Assembly: GCA_036873135.1 (NCBI GenBank)
Contig: JAPTYO010000017.1
Location: 1,426,001 to 1,490,000 of the forward strand
Source of the DNA: Clarkia xantiana subsp. parviflora
Lineage: Eukaryota; Streptophyta; Magnoliopsida; Myrtales; Onagraceae
Direction of reading: 5' to 3'
DNA: 64,000 nt
This document shows, in pieces, positions 10,052 through 21,723 of the stretch (the stretch's first letter is position 1; each line of letters begins with the position of its first letter). The notes beneath the pieces were generated by a model. It was not told the DNA's origin, ran no database searches, and saw only the letters and a list, made by a program, of their open reading frames with translations. The translations under genes were made by a program, and so were the position numbers.

Positions 10052-10060
10052 TAAATCAAA
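10052..10060. repeat. Right target-site duplication of the MULE
   Basis: TAAATCAAA, identical to 8232-8240. Confidence 0.85.
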
Positions 10061-10452
10061 TATGAATTACACTTATACTAATTTGATGCAAATCACAAGC
10101 TTAAGAGCTAACAGATCCATTCAAATGAATGTACAACAAAATAGAGACACACACATTCAACAACATCAATCTAGACCAATTCGCTCCAGTTGACAACCAC
10201 ATCAATAGAAAAGAATATATGCATGAACAGACCTTACCAATAGAGTACTGATTGGCTGAGATTCAAGTGACTTATTCCGGCAGCAACAATGGCGTTCTTT
10301 CTGAAAACTGCATAAGAGTTAGTCTAACTGTGAATCTACATAGGTATGTTGTTCAGAACTCACCCTGGCCAAGCTCATTAACAATCCATGCATAAACAAA
10401 AAGTTAACAAGCCATATATTGCATAAGTTGAGATAAACGAGAAAATCCATAC

Positions 10453-10600
10453 CTCAATAACTTCAACAATGGTCTTAATGGCTGCAGCTGTGATAATCTC
10501 AGTGTAATGGCATTGAGCAACAATCTGATTGAAAAACTTTCCAACTTCGCACTGCTCCATAATCAAGTGGACATCATTATCATCCTCATATGTACGACAA
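10453..10600 (-). pseudogene. Degenerate exon of a calcium-dependent protein kinase (CDPK)
   Basis: The minus strand reads TYEDDNDVHLIMEQCE, then VGKFFNQIVAQCHYTE and KTIVEVIE. This matches the conserved CDPK kinase segment of the type TYEDDxxVHLVMELCEGGELF...IVxxGHYTE...KTIVEV. Key positions are changed: the glycine pair after CE reads VGK instead of GGE. The exon ends at a plausible splice donor, GAG/GTATGG, at 10453. A frameshift separates it from upstream residues. No other kinase exon could be placed in the correct order nearby, so it is a gene fragment, not a gene. Confidence 0.6.
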
Positions 10601-12019
10601 TCTGATTTTCCTTCTTATACAGTACCTGTGGAAAGAAAATTGAATACATGTCCATTAGGGACTTGTAAACAAATCTGATCTGATGGCAATTTTCTAGAAC
10701 TGCAGCAAGTTGAAGTTGCATAAAAGTATTATCTTCTTTTATCAGAAGTTGTTAGTGAGATCATCTGCAATTCTAATATGCATACCAACTGCAAGATGTC
10801 AATTGATATTAGTGGCCTGCAAAGCTGCAACCTTTCAAATCAACCTCCCTATGGCAATCTGATTTCATTCTACCATTAAGGATAGTTGAAAAAAAAATAC
10901 CGAACTAACAAATGTACAAGCATTCATTCAACTTATCTAACTTTTAGTGACTTGTGTTGTTCAGATTTACATTCATTAAAAAAAAAAAAAAAAGCTTGTC
11001 TGAATAGACACAGTGGCATTATATATTCAGTCATCGATGAGAACTTCTCTAAGAAATTTGATAAAAACCGGTTTCTCCTTTTCCTATATTCATAATTTAT
11101 TTCTGTTAAGCTAGCTATTATGTACAATTTTCCTAAAAAGGGGAACATGAGAATGAAGCAGCGCAACAGTAAGAAACATAGTAACAAGAAGAAACATAAT
11201 CGCTAAAAAAAACTAACTTAATTGCCTAGTTAAATATCTTCATTGTTATTATAAAGCCATAAGGCACGCAATCGGATAGACAAGCCGATATAATTAAACC
11301 TCTAACATGTAGAAGAAGACCAGGAAGAGGACAGACGCTGTATGTTGAATCAGCCAACCAAATTTGACATTTAAACAAAGCTTTATAGGCCACCTAGACC
11401 GTTGTAGAAGTATACCGGGAGCCGACCAAAGAAAAAGACATTGACGGTAAGGCAGGATCGAAGGAGAGCCCTGGAGGCCGCATTGGAATGCCCCGTCTTA
11501 ACTCTATTGCACAATTGAGAATTTCTAAGATTGCTGAAAATTGGAAAGATAAAGAGGGTTAAGAACTTTTACATAGACGCCAATGCCACAATGCTATAGG
11601 AGGACATTGACAGAAGGATTTGAAATTACCAGTCTAATAGTTGAAGATGTTGGTGAATACGAATAGAGAAGCCATTACAGTGATTGCTAATGACAATGAG
11701 ATCTCACTGTAAGATGCCAGAAGCAACAATTTGTAGATTTGGTTGTCAACATAAAAGAAGGTGTTGATTGGAGGTGAGCGAAGCGGTGCAATGTTTGGAA
11801 TTTGGAGCGGTTTGGGCCTTTGAGGGATTTTGCAGCAGCGGGGGTGAACCGGTGAAGCAAGATTGAAAAACTAAAATAGCATTTAAGAATAAAATAATTA
11901 TAAAAATAACACCGAAAAAAACTTTATTATTTATCTAACATCCCACGCATATTGGACCTGCGTGAGATTAATAAACAAAAAAGCAAGATTTTTTTTTTTT
12001 AAGAGAAAGGAAGCATTTA
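10601..12019. other. Unassigned, low-repeat sequence
   Basis: Mixed-composition DNA with no long open frame and no match to other parts of the window. It has a poly-A run at 10979-10992 and a small hairpin near 11943-11968. It may be old genic or intergenic sequence upstream of the CDPK fragment. I cannot assign a function. Confidence 0.4.
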
Positions 12020-13990
12020 CCTGACAAGACAATGTCTGGCCAAATAAGTGGGGCTCTACCTGGCCTTTGGCTTTAAAATCTACAAGCAAGCAAGGAAAAA
12101 AAATCACCATTTGTGGACGGAACCGTTATTTTTTTTAGAAATAATGATAGTATTTGGAAAAACTCTATTTTTTATTGTATAAATTTGAAAAAATTATGAA
12201 AGTTACAGTATTTTATCAAATATATTTTTTTACTATAAAGAAAATATATCTATTATTTATTCGTCCGATGATATTTTTGAGTCAATAATTCTATCGGTAG
12301 TTAGTATATGTTAAAGTCATGTTAATTTTTGATACATTAATTTTTTTTACATATTTTTTTATACATCATGTTTAAGACATAGTTGTCTTTTGTGCATCAG
12401 TTATTTTTGCTAAGTAGCGCGTGAATTGCACGCCAAAAAAATTTAAAGGTAAGTCACGTCTACTTAAAGGCAAAAATAAACGGATAACTAATGAATGCAC
12501 CAAAATAAAACATGTATCGAACGCGTTGAAAAAAAATATGCAAAAAAAAAAAACCTATCTGTTTAAAAGATAACGTGACTCAAACATGTTGTATCGATTG
12601 AACTATTAACCTTAAAATATCACCGATCGATTAAATAATTAATGTATTTATTTAATGTTAAAAATACTATTTTAGGGATTATAACTTTCATAATTTTTCT
12701 TAAATTTACATATTTAACAAAATTATTTATCAATTTCAAAGAATTGGATTTTTTCTAAATACTATTTTTTTAAATTTTGTTACAATACGTTTAAAAAGTG
12801 TGGTCTTTTGGTGCATCTATTAGTAATCCGATAATTTTTTGCATGCCAACAAATTTAGAGGTAAGTCACATCTACTTAAAAGATAAAATACATTGCACAG
12901 TAACAGATGCACCTAAAAGAAAACATGTATTAAATGTGTTGCACAAAAAATATGAAAAAAATTAAATTGATTAAAACACAACTGACTTGAACAAGTTGTA
13001 TCAACTGAACTATTAACCTTAAAAAATAAATAAAGAAATAACTAATATATTTGTTTTATTGTTAAAAATACTATTTTATAAAAGAATATAACTTTCATAA
13101 ATAAATAAAAATTACATATATTTTTTAAATTATGGGTCCCACTTGCTTGTGGGACCCTCAAAGGTGATCATCCGACAAGCAAGTGGGACCCATAATTTTA
13201 AAAATTAGTATTTAGAAGAAAAAAAATCCAATTTATTTGAAACTGATAAATAATTTTTAAAATATGCAAATTAAAAAAATTATGAAATTTATAATCCCTT
13301 ATAAAATAGTATTTTTAACATTAAATAAATACATTAATTATTTATTCGATCAGTGATATTTTAAGGTTAATAGTTAAATCGATACAACATGTTTGAGTAA
13401 CGTTATCTTTTAAATATATATATATTGCATATTTTTATGCAACGCATTTTATACATGTTTTATTTTGGTGCATTCATTAGTTATCCGTTTATTTTTGCCT
13501 TTAAGTAGACGTGACTTACCTCTAAATTTTTATGGCGTGCAATTCACATGTTACTTAGCAAAAAGAATTAACGGATGCACAAAAAAAAACTATGTCTTAA
13601 ACGTGATGTATAAAAAATATGTAAAAAAAAATTGATGTATAAAAATTAATATGACTTTAACATGTTGTACCAACTACCAATAGAATTAATCGGACGAATA
13701 AATAATTGATATATTTTCTTTATTATAAATAAATATATTTGTTAAAATACTATAACTTTCATAATTTTTTCAAATTTACATATTAAAATATTTTTTTAAT
13801 TTTTTTAAAAAAATAGAGTTTTTGACTTTTTTCCAAATACTATCTTTAATTGTAGAAAAAAAAAAATCAGTCCCGTCCACAAAGGTGATTTTTTTTTTTC
13901 CTTGCTCGCTCGTATATTTTAAAGCCAACAGCCAGGTGGGGCCACTTATTTGGGCAGACATTGTCTTGCGAATAAGTGGGATGAAGTTCA
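12020..13990. mobile_element. Large foldback element with arms of about 0.75 kb
   Basis: The left arm (about 12024-12785) is the inverted complement of the right arm (about 13200-13985). The shared text near the tips includes CAAGACAATGTCTG and AAATAAGTGG. The middle (about 12790-13190) carries another copy of an arm segment in direct orientation, and a tight hairpin around GGGTCCCACTTGCTTG (13135-13191). There is no coding frame. I could not find a clean target duplication. It is a foldback DNA transposon of MULE or MITE type by structure; the superfamily is undecided. Confidence 0.7.
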
Positions 13991-14092
13991 ACAGAGATTC
14001 AGTCAGGTAGATGGGACTCGAATATATCATCAAAGCGGGAGATCTATCAGATTCGTCAAGGTACACTTTAATTGGATTCCTATTTTTGAAAA

Positions 14093-14340
14093 TTGACAAA
14101 TTTATGGGTTACGTTGAACAAATTTTTCGTTGATGATGATGGTTTGTGTGGTGATTGTGTGATGCCTCCCACTGTTTTAGCCAAGAAAGAATACCAGAAA
14201 CTGATGCAATTTCTCATTGGATTAAATGAAACATATGCAATTAATAGATCTAATATATTAATGATGAGTCGCTACCTTCCTTGAATTATGCGTATGCAGT
14301 GCTAATTTAGGAAGAAAGTCGGAGAATGATTGTTGATTTT
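14093..14340 (+). pseudogene. Ty1/copia Gag fragment (UBN2-type)
   Basis: The plus strand reads KKEYQKLMQFLIGLNETYA and RSNILMM, then after a frameshift SLNYAYAVLI-stop-EESRRMI. This is the well-known copia Gag segment of the form QFLMGLNDTY...RSNILMMDPLPSxNKAYSMV...EE. Only this piece survives, with a frameshift and an in-frame stop. It is followed by a local duplication of about 50 bp (GGGGGATCAAAATTATGAAA, around 14389-14462). Confidence 0.7.
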
Positions 14341-15676
14341 GGCTCAGATGATACTGTTCTATATTTTTCACGAAATTTGGAAACACACGGGGGATCAAAA
14401 TTATGAAATGAATGCCATGATTGTGCAAAACACATGGGGGATCAAAATTATGAAATTATGAAATGAAATGATTGTGCAAAAACCATGCATAATTTTTCAC
14501 ATTCCCTAGACTGATTTTTCATTCACTCTTTTCAAGTACCCTTTGTAAGGTATCCTGTATATATAAGTTCTGCCGGCCAAATGGGGCAACAAAAAAGAAC
14601 ATACAGTCTTCCGGTCGCACAAAGCATAAATTGCGCACTCGGGATATCCAACGCTCAGGTACGATGAATTGTACTTGATTTTTTTCTTGAGATTTGAGTG
14701 TCCCTACTCTTTTGGAAATCAGACAACCACTTCGACGAGGTCTCAACCACATGAAACGTGACTTCTTCAAAGAACTTCCATGCCAAAATTCCACCTACCA
14801 TGTGTGGAATTCATACGCGTCCCGAACCAAGTCGTACATTCGTTTTACGGTGAGGTCTAAACCGGTAAGTGGTAACCAATGAGCATCTCCCTCAAGCCAT
14901 CAATGTAGATCGGGCATATTCGGAGATGGGAAAATGTCATGAGATCATCGAGAATCTCGTGAAGGTTCAATGTGCCGATCAATGTAGCTTGACTCGATTA
15001 ACCGAGTCCTTTTCTGAGAAAGTTCTTAAAATTTGGAATTTTCAGTCCGCCACTAGGGGCATGTACTTTCCAGCAGGTGTACATATACAAGTTGTAGAGA
15101 AGGAGAATCAGGACATGCAGCAGGTCCAGTTGTATAGCCAACACATTGTCCAATAGAAAGATCCGACACCCAGGTAAGAGAACATGTGATCAACTTTATC
15201 CATGAAATGTGACTGTCTCTTTTCACTTTTTGCAGCTCGGAAAATATCATTCAAATTGAGGCCCTTGATTCTCATCCCGCTCGCGGATCTTTGCTCATTT
15301 ACCATGCTTGTGTCGACCGACGAACTTGTCCTAGACACATCAGAAGTTTCCATGAGGCCTGCCATGTCAAACTCAACACCATCCATGTGTGTTCATTAAC
15401 CGGGCAGGACGAGCCTAACCCGATAGGTGCTAGCCATGAGGGATCCCTAGACGAGACTGTTAAATAGCCGGGCACTTGAGAAGCGGGGAGAAGAAATCAT
15501 TGTCTATGTCATTCATTGGACGTAGGGTCCATCCTGGGCGTCGACACGACTGACGTATTTTGACTCAATCAACTGAGTCTTCTATAGAATATTTTTTCAA
15601 TCTGCCACTAGGGGCATGCACATAATTATTGTAAAAAAAAAAACAAAAAGTAGAAAAAAAAATCATTTTTCTTTAG

Positions 15677-16330
15677 GGTCACAGTCGCCCTTTAATCGGC
15701 TACAAAAAAATAAAGAGAGTGTTTGTGCAGATCTTGTGATAGCAGTTGAAGAAATAAGAGGGCCACAGTTGTCCCTAAAACGGTTACAAAGAAAGGGCCA
15801 CAACCACCCTTCAAATGGCTACAGATAAAGAGCGCTCACGCAACATCAAAAACAGGAATTAAGTTAAAGGGACATAGCAACCCTCCAAATGACTACAGAT
15901 AAAAGAGTGATCCCGCGAACCCTGTGAGGGCGGGAGAATAAAAAAACGGTCACAGCCACCCTTAAAATGGCTACACAAAAAGAGTGATCCCGCGAACCCG
16001 GTGAGGGAGGGAAAATAAAAGAAAGGGTCACAGTTGTCCCTCTAAACGACTACAATACAAAGAGTGATCCCGCGAACCCTGTGAGGTAGGGAGAATAAAA
16101 AAGGGCCACAACAACCCTCAAAATGGTTACATAAAAAAAGTGTTTCCCGGATCAGAGACGAGAAATAAAGGGCCACAGCCACCCTTCAAATGGCTACAAT
16201 CAAAAGAGCTCCCGCAACATTGAAAACGATGAGAATAGGGTCATAGCCACCCTCCAAACGGCTACAAATGCTCCCGCATCGAGGCGGAAAATAAAGTACG
16301 GGTCATAGCCATTGTTTAATTGGCTACCGA
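15677..16330 (+). repeat. Degenerate tandem array, unit about 70-80 bp (copy 1)
   Basis: Ten units each contain a core like GGGCCACAGCCACCCTTCAA followed by a variant of ATGGCTACA. Several units also carry GTGATCCCGCGAACCCTGTG. The same array with about eleven units is at 51147-51832. Confidence 0.85.
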
Positions 16331-16734
16331 ATAAAGAGTGCTTCCATTAGGTTGAAAACCCGAAAGGGCGGTCTAGTCAAAATCAGAAAACGAGGGGCGT
16401 GATTGCAAATTCAGAAATTGCAATCATGGCAAAAGGAGAGAAAATTAAAAAAAAAAAATCGAGGGGCACAGTCGGAAATATCTCAATCGACCGTGGCAAA
16501 AGGATAGAATAAGATAGAAATTTAAAAAAAAAAAAAAAAAAAGGAAAAGATCCTGCTAGATTGTCGCACCATGCGCAATTTAGGCAAAAATTAGGGACAA
16601 ACATTCATGCACAGTTGTATTTTTCTATGATAGCGTCTTCCAAGTCAACTTCACGGCAAGCGGGACAGTTACAGTCTGCTCTCGCAAGTCACTGTTAAAA
16701 AATGAGTAGGACTGTTACAGTCTGTTCCTACAAG

Positions 16735-17010
16735 TCACAACCGACAATCAGGACCTGAAGTTTTCCAGCTTTCTGAGAGTCACAACCCGACGAACGGAGC
16801 CTTTGATGTTCAGCCTTCGCGAGTCACAACCGACAATCAGGACCTGAAGTTTTCCAGCTTTCTGAGAGTCACAACCCGACGAACGGAGCCTTTGATGTTC
16901 AGCTTTCGTCACAACCGGCAATCGGGATCTGTAGTTTTCCAGCTTTCCGAGAGTCACAACCGATAATCAGGACCTGAAGTTTTCCAGCTTTCTGAGAGTC
17001 ACCCCTGACG
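16735..17010 (+). repeat. Tandem repeat, about four units
   Basis: Repeated text of the form GAGTCACAACCGACAATCAG, GACCTGAAGTTTTCCAGC, then a variant with CCCGACGAACGGAGCC. The second Ogre-like copy has only one such unit (around 52240-52330), so the array length varies between copies. Confidence 0.8.
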
Positions 17011-17079
17011 AACGAAGCCTTAGTATTCATCAAGGATGGGAATAGCCAAGATTGACGAGTACTTCGCAAGTCACGCCAC

Positions 17080-17420
17080 TGGACGCTTTTCCTTATCGCT
17101 TGCCACTAGAGGCATCGTCGATTAAGGTTTTACTTTATTTCAAGCCACAAGAGGCTTTTCTTTGTCGCTCGCCACTGTATGCATCGTCGATCAATGTTTT
17201 TCGTTACAGCACGCCACTGGAGGCTTTTCTTTTACGTACGCCACTGGAGGCTTTTCGTTACTGCACGCCACTGGAGGCTTTACTTTTACGCACCGCCAAC
17301 GGAAGCACCGTCAACAGGGCACCACCGACCGAGGATTTACTTTTCTGCACCGCCACTGTAGGCTCTTATTTACCGCACTGCCTCTAGAGGCTCTATATTC
17401 TGCACGACCAATGGAAGTTT
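17080..17420 (+). repeat. Short tandem array with a CGCCACTGGAGGC core
   Basis: Units of about 30 bp with the core CGCCACTGGAGGCTTTTC and variants. It is homologous to the much longer array at 52330-53215. Confidence 0.8.
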
Positions 17421-17557
17421 TCTTTCGCACCGTCCGAAATAAGGCAGAATTTTCCTTGAAGATTCGAAGACTCAAAAGAAGATATACTTTCCAACTAAAA
17501 TTAGTGTTTACTCGTCTTTGGACAAATCCCATCGAACATGTTCTTCGGGAATTCTCC

Positions 17558-17572
17558 CAAAGAGGGGCAAGC
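17558..17572 (+). other. Polypurine tract before the 3' LTR
   Basis: AAAGAGGGGCAAGC lies immediately before the TG of the LTR. The same tract is at 53353-53368. Confidence 0.75.
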
Positions 17573-19039
17573 TGTAAACACCTAATTTTGGTCCGCGCGT
17601 AGCACGTTCAAAATGTTATATGTGACGCGTTAAAAAATGAGGTATTTAAATATGGAAGGTCACGAAGTTTCTAAAGATAGGACTTGCTTAAAATAAGATA
17701 GTGTATATGCATTATTTATTGTAAAATATTCATAAAATATATTATGTGTATTTATGGTGAATACATAAATGTATATGTATATTTTCGGAATATTAAATTC
17801 ATATATTTTTTCTGATTTTATTTTCCTAGTTTGGGGGTCCTAGTTTAGCTATAAATAGGCTCCTTTTACATGTAAAAAACACAACAACAATAATAAATAA
17901 ATTGGTCTCGAATTCCGTGCATATTTTGTATTTTTCAGTAAAAAAAATTTATTTTAATTGCTGTGATTCCCGCCGGACCTCTATAGCCTTCGTCAGAGGA
18001 AGTCCCGCCGTCCGCTGCCCCTGCTTCAGTCCAGCACCACCGACGACCACCGCGCATCCCACTCGTCCACCTCCGGCGACGACACACCCAACATCCATCT
18101 CTCTCTCTCTCTCTCTCTAACTCTCTCCCTTCTCTCTCTCTCCCCCGCAGTCAATCCGACCAGGCAGGAGTTCGTCCGCGACCGCCTTGATGTGACCTCG
18201 CAGCAGCCTAGTCACCGGAGTCCACTCGCCCAGCCACCAGAAGTCCACCCCCCTCGCAGCATCCCGGCAACCGCAGCGACCACCATCCTCGGCCAGGTCC
18301 AGATCGATCGCCCTTCCTATTGCTCGCCCGATCCCAGCCACCACACTTCACCACCTCGTCCCAGATCTCCAGCAACCAATATACCATTTGTTTGCCGCGC
18401 CGATTTGCCTGACCTGCCGCGCAGATCCGCCTCGTTCGTTGCTCTGGTCTGCTGGGCCCGCCGCTGCCGTGAAGACCATCAGTTCCCGCAGGTGAGTTTA
18501 TTGCTTTTCCTTTTTTATTTGTTATTTTTATTTATTAATTAATAATTTTTTTTATTCTGTTTTTGTTTTGTTTTATTTATTAATTGTATATTAGAATAAT
18601 TAGGTTGATTTTAAATTTAGCTATAAGTAAATAATACTAATCACATGTTGCAACATTATTTACTTTATTATATTTATACATATTATATTATTAGATAGAT
18701 TTAATTTGACATAATTAGTTTTAAATTTGATTAGTTTTGAATAATTAAACGACAGATGGTTAATTGTGTATAATTAATTTATAATTGATTAATGAAGAAG
18801 TTGGCAAAATAAGTAAATTGAGTACCGAAAGGGCGTGAATAAAAATTATATTTTTAATTCGTAACAGAACCCCCGAACTCGAATTTCTTTTCGTAGACCA
18901 ATTTTATACCTAGGTGTTTAATTCATTATTCGCTTAGGTAATTTAGGATTCTAGTTAGCCTTAATTAAATAGTGGCGACTCTTTCAAAATCCAAGTTTTC
19001 AAACGTTCAATCGCCTTAGGTCAGATTTTAGGTCTGGCA
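17573..19039 (+). mobile_element. 3' LTR of Ogre-like element, copy 1
   Basis: It starts TGTAAACACCTAATTTTGG and ends GGTCTGGCA, about 1.47 kb. It is related at both ends to the LTR at 53369-54887. It has a CT-rich run (18101-18140) and a strong donor-like site CAG/GTGAGT at 18490. No primer site follows; the next sequence is the interior of the LTR of element G. It seems to have inserted into G. Confidence 0.8.
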
Positions 19040-19572
19040 TCAGGTATGGGTGGAGGACCTCAAATTGTTGCTTGGGAAGCAATAACCTTGGTACGATGAT
19101 GACGCCACGATCAAAGATGGAACACTTGATCGATAAGTCAGAGTCGAACGCCACGGAACAATCTGATAATTTTTTTACTTCTCAAAGAACCAAGAGAAGA
19201 AGATTCCTAAAAAAAAATGAATTCAAACTTCATTGAAAACTTTGGTCAACTCTTATGGTGGCTATTTAAAGGCTGCAAATAAAGCCTAATGACACTCATA
19301 ATTGACTAAAATAAACCCTAATGGACTTATCTAATGAGGCCTGGTAATTTTCAGCTCATTAGACCCTTAAAAGATTTAGTTAAACTAACTCAAATAATAA
19401 AACCATGGGCAAAACGTCTAGCACGTAAGTTCAACTAATTAACTATTGAAAAACACTTCAACAAACTAAAATCACTTAATAGAAATAACATAAGTCTTGG
19501 AGAGTGTCTTTGATCTTCTTGTCTTGTTTATTCGTCCCTCTTCGACTCATGTTCGCCTAGGGGCTGCTCACA
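19040..19572 (-). mobile_element. 3' LTR of gypsy element G, truncated
   Basis: It is homologous to 20835-21091 and ends on the right with GCTCACA next to a reversed polypurine tract, so it is the 3' LTR of a minus-strand element. About 68 bp of its 3' end, present at 20766-20834 in the other LTR, are missing where the Ogre-like LTR abuts. Confidence 0.7.
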
Positions 19573-19590
19573 TCATTCTCCCTCTCTTCA
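19573..19590 (-). other. Polypurine tract of element G
   Basis: Read on the minus strand it is GAAGAGAGGGAGAATGA, immediately before the LTR start TGTGAGCAGCC. Confidence 0.65.
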
Positions 19591-19815
19591 AGAAGATTCG
19601 TCCCGAATCTTGCCTCAAGAATCTAATCTCTCCTTCTGGTGAATAGGGAAATCTGTAATCCTTGTCTGTAAAGCCCAAACTCCAGGGTCAAAATCAAACT
19701 CAACTTCATGATCAACGCCTCGAAGTAAAATTAATCCCATGGAAGCATTTTCAAAGAAAGGATCTCCATTGACTTCATCATGCAATAATGGAGGCTTATC
19801 ATTTTGGTTGTCTAT

Positions 19816-20590
19816 CTAAATACCTCCATATTCATTAAGACACTCCAATTCATAGGAATTAAGGTGTCTGGTGCAACTTAGCCTTGAGTGTTGCTCTAAT
19901 ATTATAGCAGATCGTGTATTCTGTACACTTAATGTCAAGCAATCTATTGAAGCATGTTCTGCATCTGGAATAGAATCATCGTGCTTTGCATTATCAGTGT
20001 CATCCTCTATAGTATCGCATAGTGAAGGCATTGTATCATTGATCTCTTCTTCTTCCTTAGATTCAGATTCGGACAATATCTCCTCCACTTGATCAACTTT
20101 TTCAGTCAACTTAACTTTGATAGTGGTTGAACAAGTATATGAGCTGCCTTGGGAAGCTTTAATGGTGGTGGTTGTCTTAGGCTCCGGTTTTTCATTGGAA
20201 GCAATAACTGAGCAGTCTTGATAAAGTCCTTGCAAGTATGGATTACGGTAGTAATAACTCGGCACGAATCGTCACCTCATCCCCCTTTTCATCTTAGCCC
20301 ATGTTGCAATTGGACTTTCTCCATTCCGTCTACTATCTATGCATAGCTGATCCCACCAAGTAATAGCTTAACCACATAATTCAATGGAAGCTAGTCTTAC
20401 CTTCTTATGCTTATAGAAATTATAACGATCGAACACTAGGTCCGCCTTCTCCCATTCAAGATATGCTTCCGGATCACTTTCCCATAGAATGAAGGAATTC
20501 TCATCTTCCTAGTACTCATCCCTTTCTCCCGATCTCATAATTCATTTCTATCGCTTCATTGTTGAATTTAGGTAACTTCACTAATAGTTC
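19816..20590 (-). pseudogene. Gag remnant of gypsy element G
   Basis: The minus strand reads WESDPEAYLEWEKADLVFD, then KKVRLASIEL, a stop, AITWWDQL, RRNGESPIATWAKMK and RFVPSYYYRNPYLQ. This is the typical chromovirus-type Gag core. The frame has in-frame stops, and the usual segment after FVPSYY is lost. The downstream part is acidic (SESESKEEEEIND). No protease or pol remains between here and the 3' LTR, so G is a short, internally deleted, inactive element. Confidence 0.7.
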
Positions 20591-20751
20591 TTGTGCTACA
20601 GATTGAAACTCTATTGAAGATAGAACAAAGTTGGAACTACCAAACATGTTTTCTCAATTTTTATTTCTTCTAATTTTTCGTTTTTTATACAGCAGAATTG
20701 TAGTGGTAATAACAATAATAAAAGAGGATAGGAAACCTGAAGCTTTGCTGA

Positions 20752-20763
20752 GCTCTGATAACA
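20752..20763 (-). other. Primer-binding site of element G, initiator-Met type
   Basis: Read on the minus strand TGTTATCAGAGC, one base away from the usual TGGTATCAGAGC. It lies next to the LTR boundary. Confidence 0.65.
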
Positions 20764-20765
20764 AC

Positions 20766-21091
20766 TGATGCGATTCTTGTCGATGTGAGACGAAAACCCT
20801 AGCAAGTTGATGTTGTTGGATCGTTTCTACTTCAGGTATGGGTGGATGACCTCGAATCATTACTTAGGAAGAAGAACCTTGGTACGGTGATGACGCCACA
20901 ATCAAGGATGGAAGACTTGATCGATAAGTCTTAGTCGAACACCATAGAACAATCTGATAAGTTCGGTAGTTCTCAAAGAACCAAGAGAAGAAAATTCCTC
21001 ACAAAAAACTGAATTCAAACTTCATTGAAAGGATGCAAATAAACCCTAATTACACTCATAATTGACTAAAGAAACCCTAATTGACTCATAA
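20766..21091 (-). mobile_element. 5' LTR of element G, truncated
   Basis: It begins at TGATGCGATTC next to the primer site. From 20835 it repeats 19040 onward, lacking about 30 bp present in the other copy. It breaks off near 21091 where copia element 1 sequence begins. Confidence 0.7.
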
Positions 21092-21094
21092 TTG

Positions 21095-21215
21095 ATATTG
21101 TCGTGTTAGCCCGAAACCAAATGATCATTTTGCATAACCAAGTTTCTCTTTCGAAATACCATGGCTCTTAGCTGGTCTTGATATGACTGAGTTTCCCTTC
21201 CATCAAGACGACCGT
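21095..21215 (-). mobile_element. Remnant of the 3' end of copia element 1
   Basis: It aligns with sequence just left of the GACCGTGCC motif in copia element 2 (about 39140-39225). The rest of the 3' LTR is lost. Confidence 0.5.
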
Positions 21216-21723
21216 GCCCGTGTGACGAGGCAGGGTCCATATTCGACATATTTTATTAGGAGGTTTTACGCTCCAACGACTAGTTTATAGATCGTCCATT
21301 CGACATAATTTTGTCATTATGATGTCGTAAAAATTATAAACTCAAATAACAATTCTTTTATTCAAAAGTTACTTCAAATTCAAAAATCTTACAGTCACAT
21401 GTTACAAGCCCTTTACATCCTACGTAGGCCAAGCAGTTTTACAAGCTTTTCGAAAACATCCATGCGTAAGGGTTTGGTCAATGGATCTGTAATCATATTT
21501 TTCGAAGGCATGAATTCTAGAGTGATCAGCTTGTCTTCTACCGCACTCTTCGCACAGTTGTATTTATATCAATGTGTTTTGTCCTACTATGGTAATTTTG
21601 ATTCTTGACTGCCCCCATCGCTGCTTGACTATAAGAGTAAATGCGCAAAGGCTTGCTCATGTCCTCGATGTCAAGCAGGGCGTTCAAGAGTCTCTTTAGC
21701 CAGACAGCCTCCTGTGCATTCTT

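Larger units (their letters stand above)
14509..17572 (+). mobile_element. 3' non-coding region of an Ogre-like Tat element (copy 1)
   Basis: It is homologous along its length to 50040-53368 and ends in a polypurine tract next to an LTR, so it is the 3' part of a retroelement on the plus strand. It has a first part with intron-like intervals (14659-14722, 15174-15235), then three kinds of tandem repeat. Gag and pol are absent. The left edge is near a copia scrap, so the element is 5' truncated. Confidence 0.65.

Noticed and set aside
10355..10375. Minus-strand ELGQGEF, resembling the glycine loop of a CDPK
   Set aside because: It lies downstream of the later kinase segment at 10453-10600, in the wrong order, and is followed at once by a stop. 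Probably chance.
15677..16330. CRISPR-like array
   Set aside because: Units are contiguous and degenerate, without constant repeats and unique spacers of fixed size, and the context is a plant retroelement.
18001..18542. Proline-rich frames in the LTR at 17573-19039
   Set aside because: GC- and CT-rich leader sequence with short, inconsistent frames; the other LTRs of the family have unrelated residues here.
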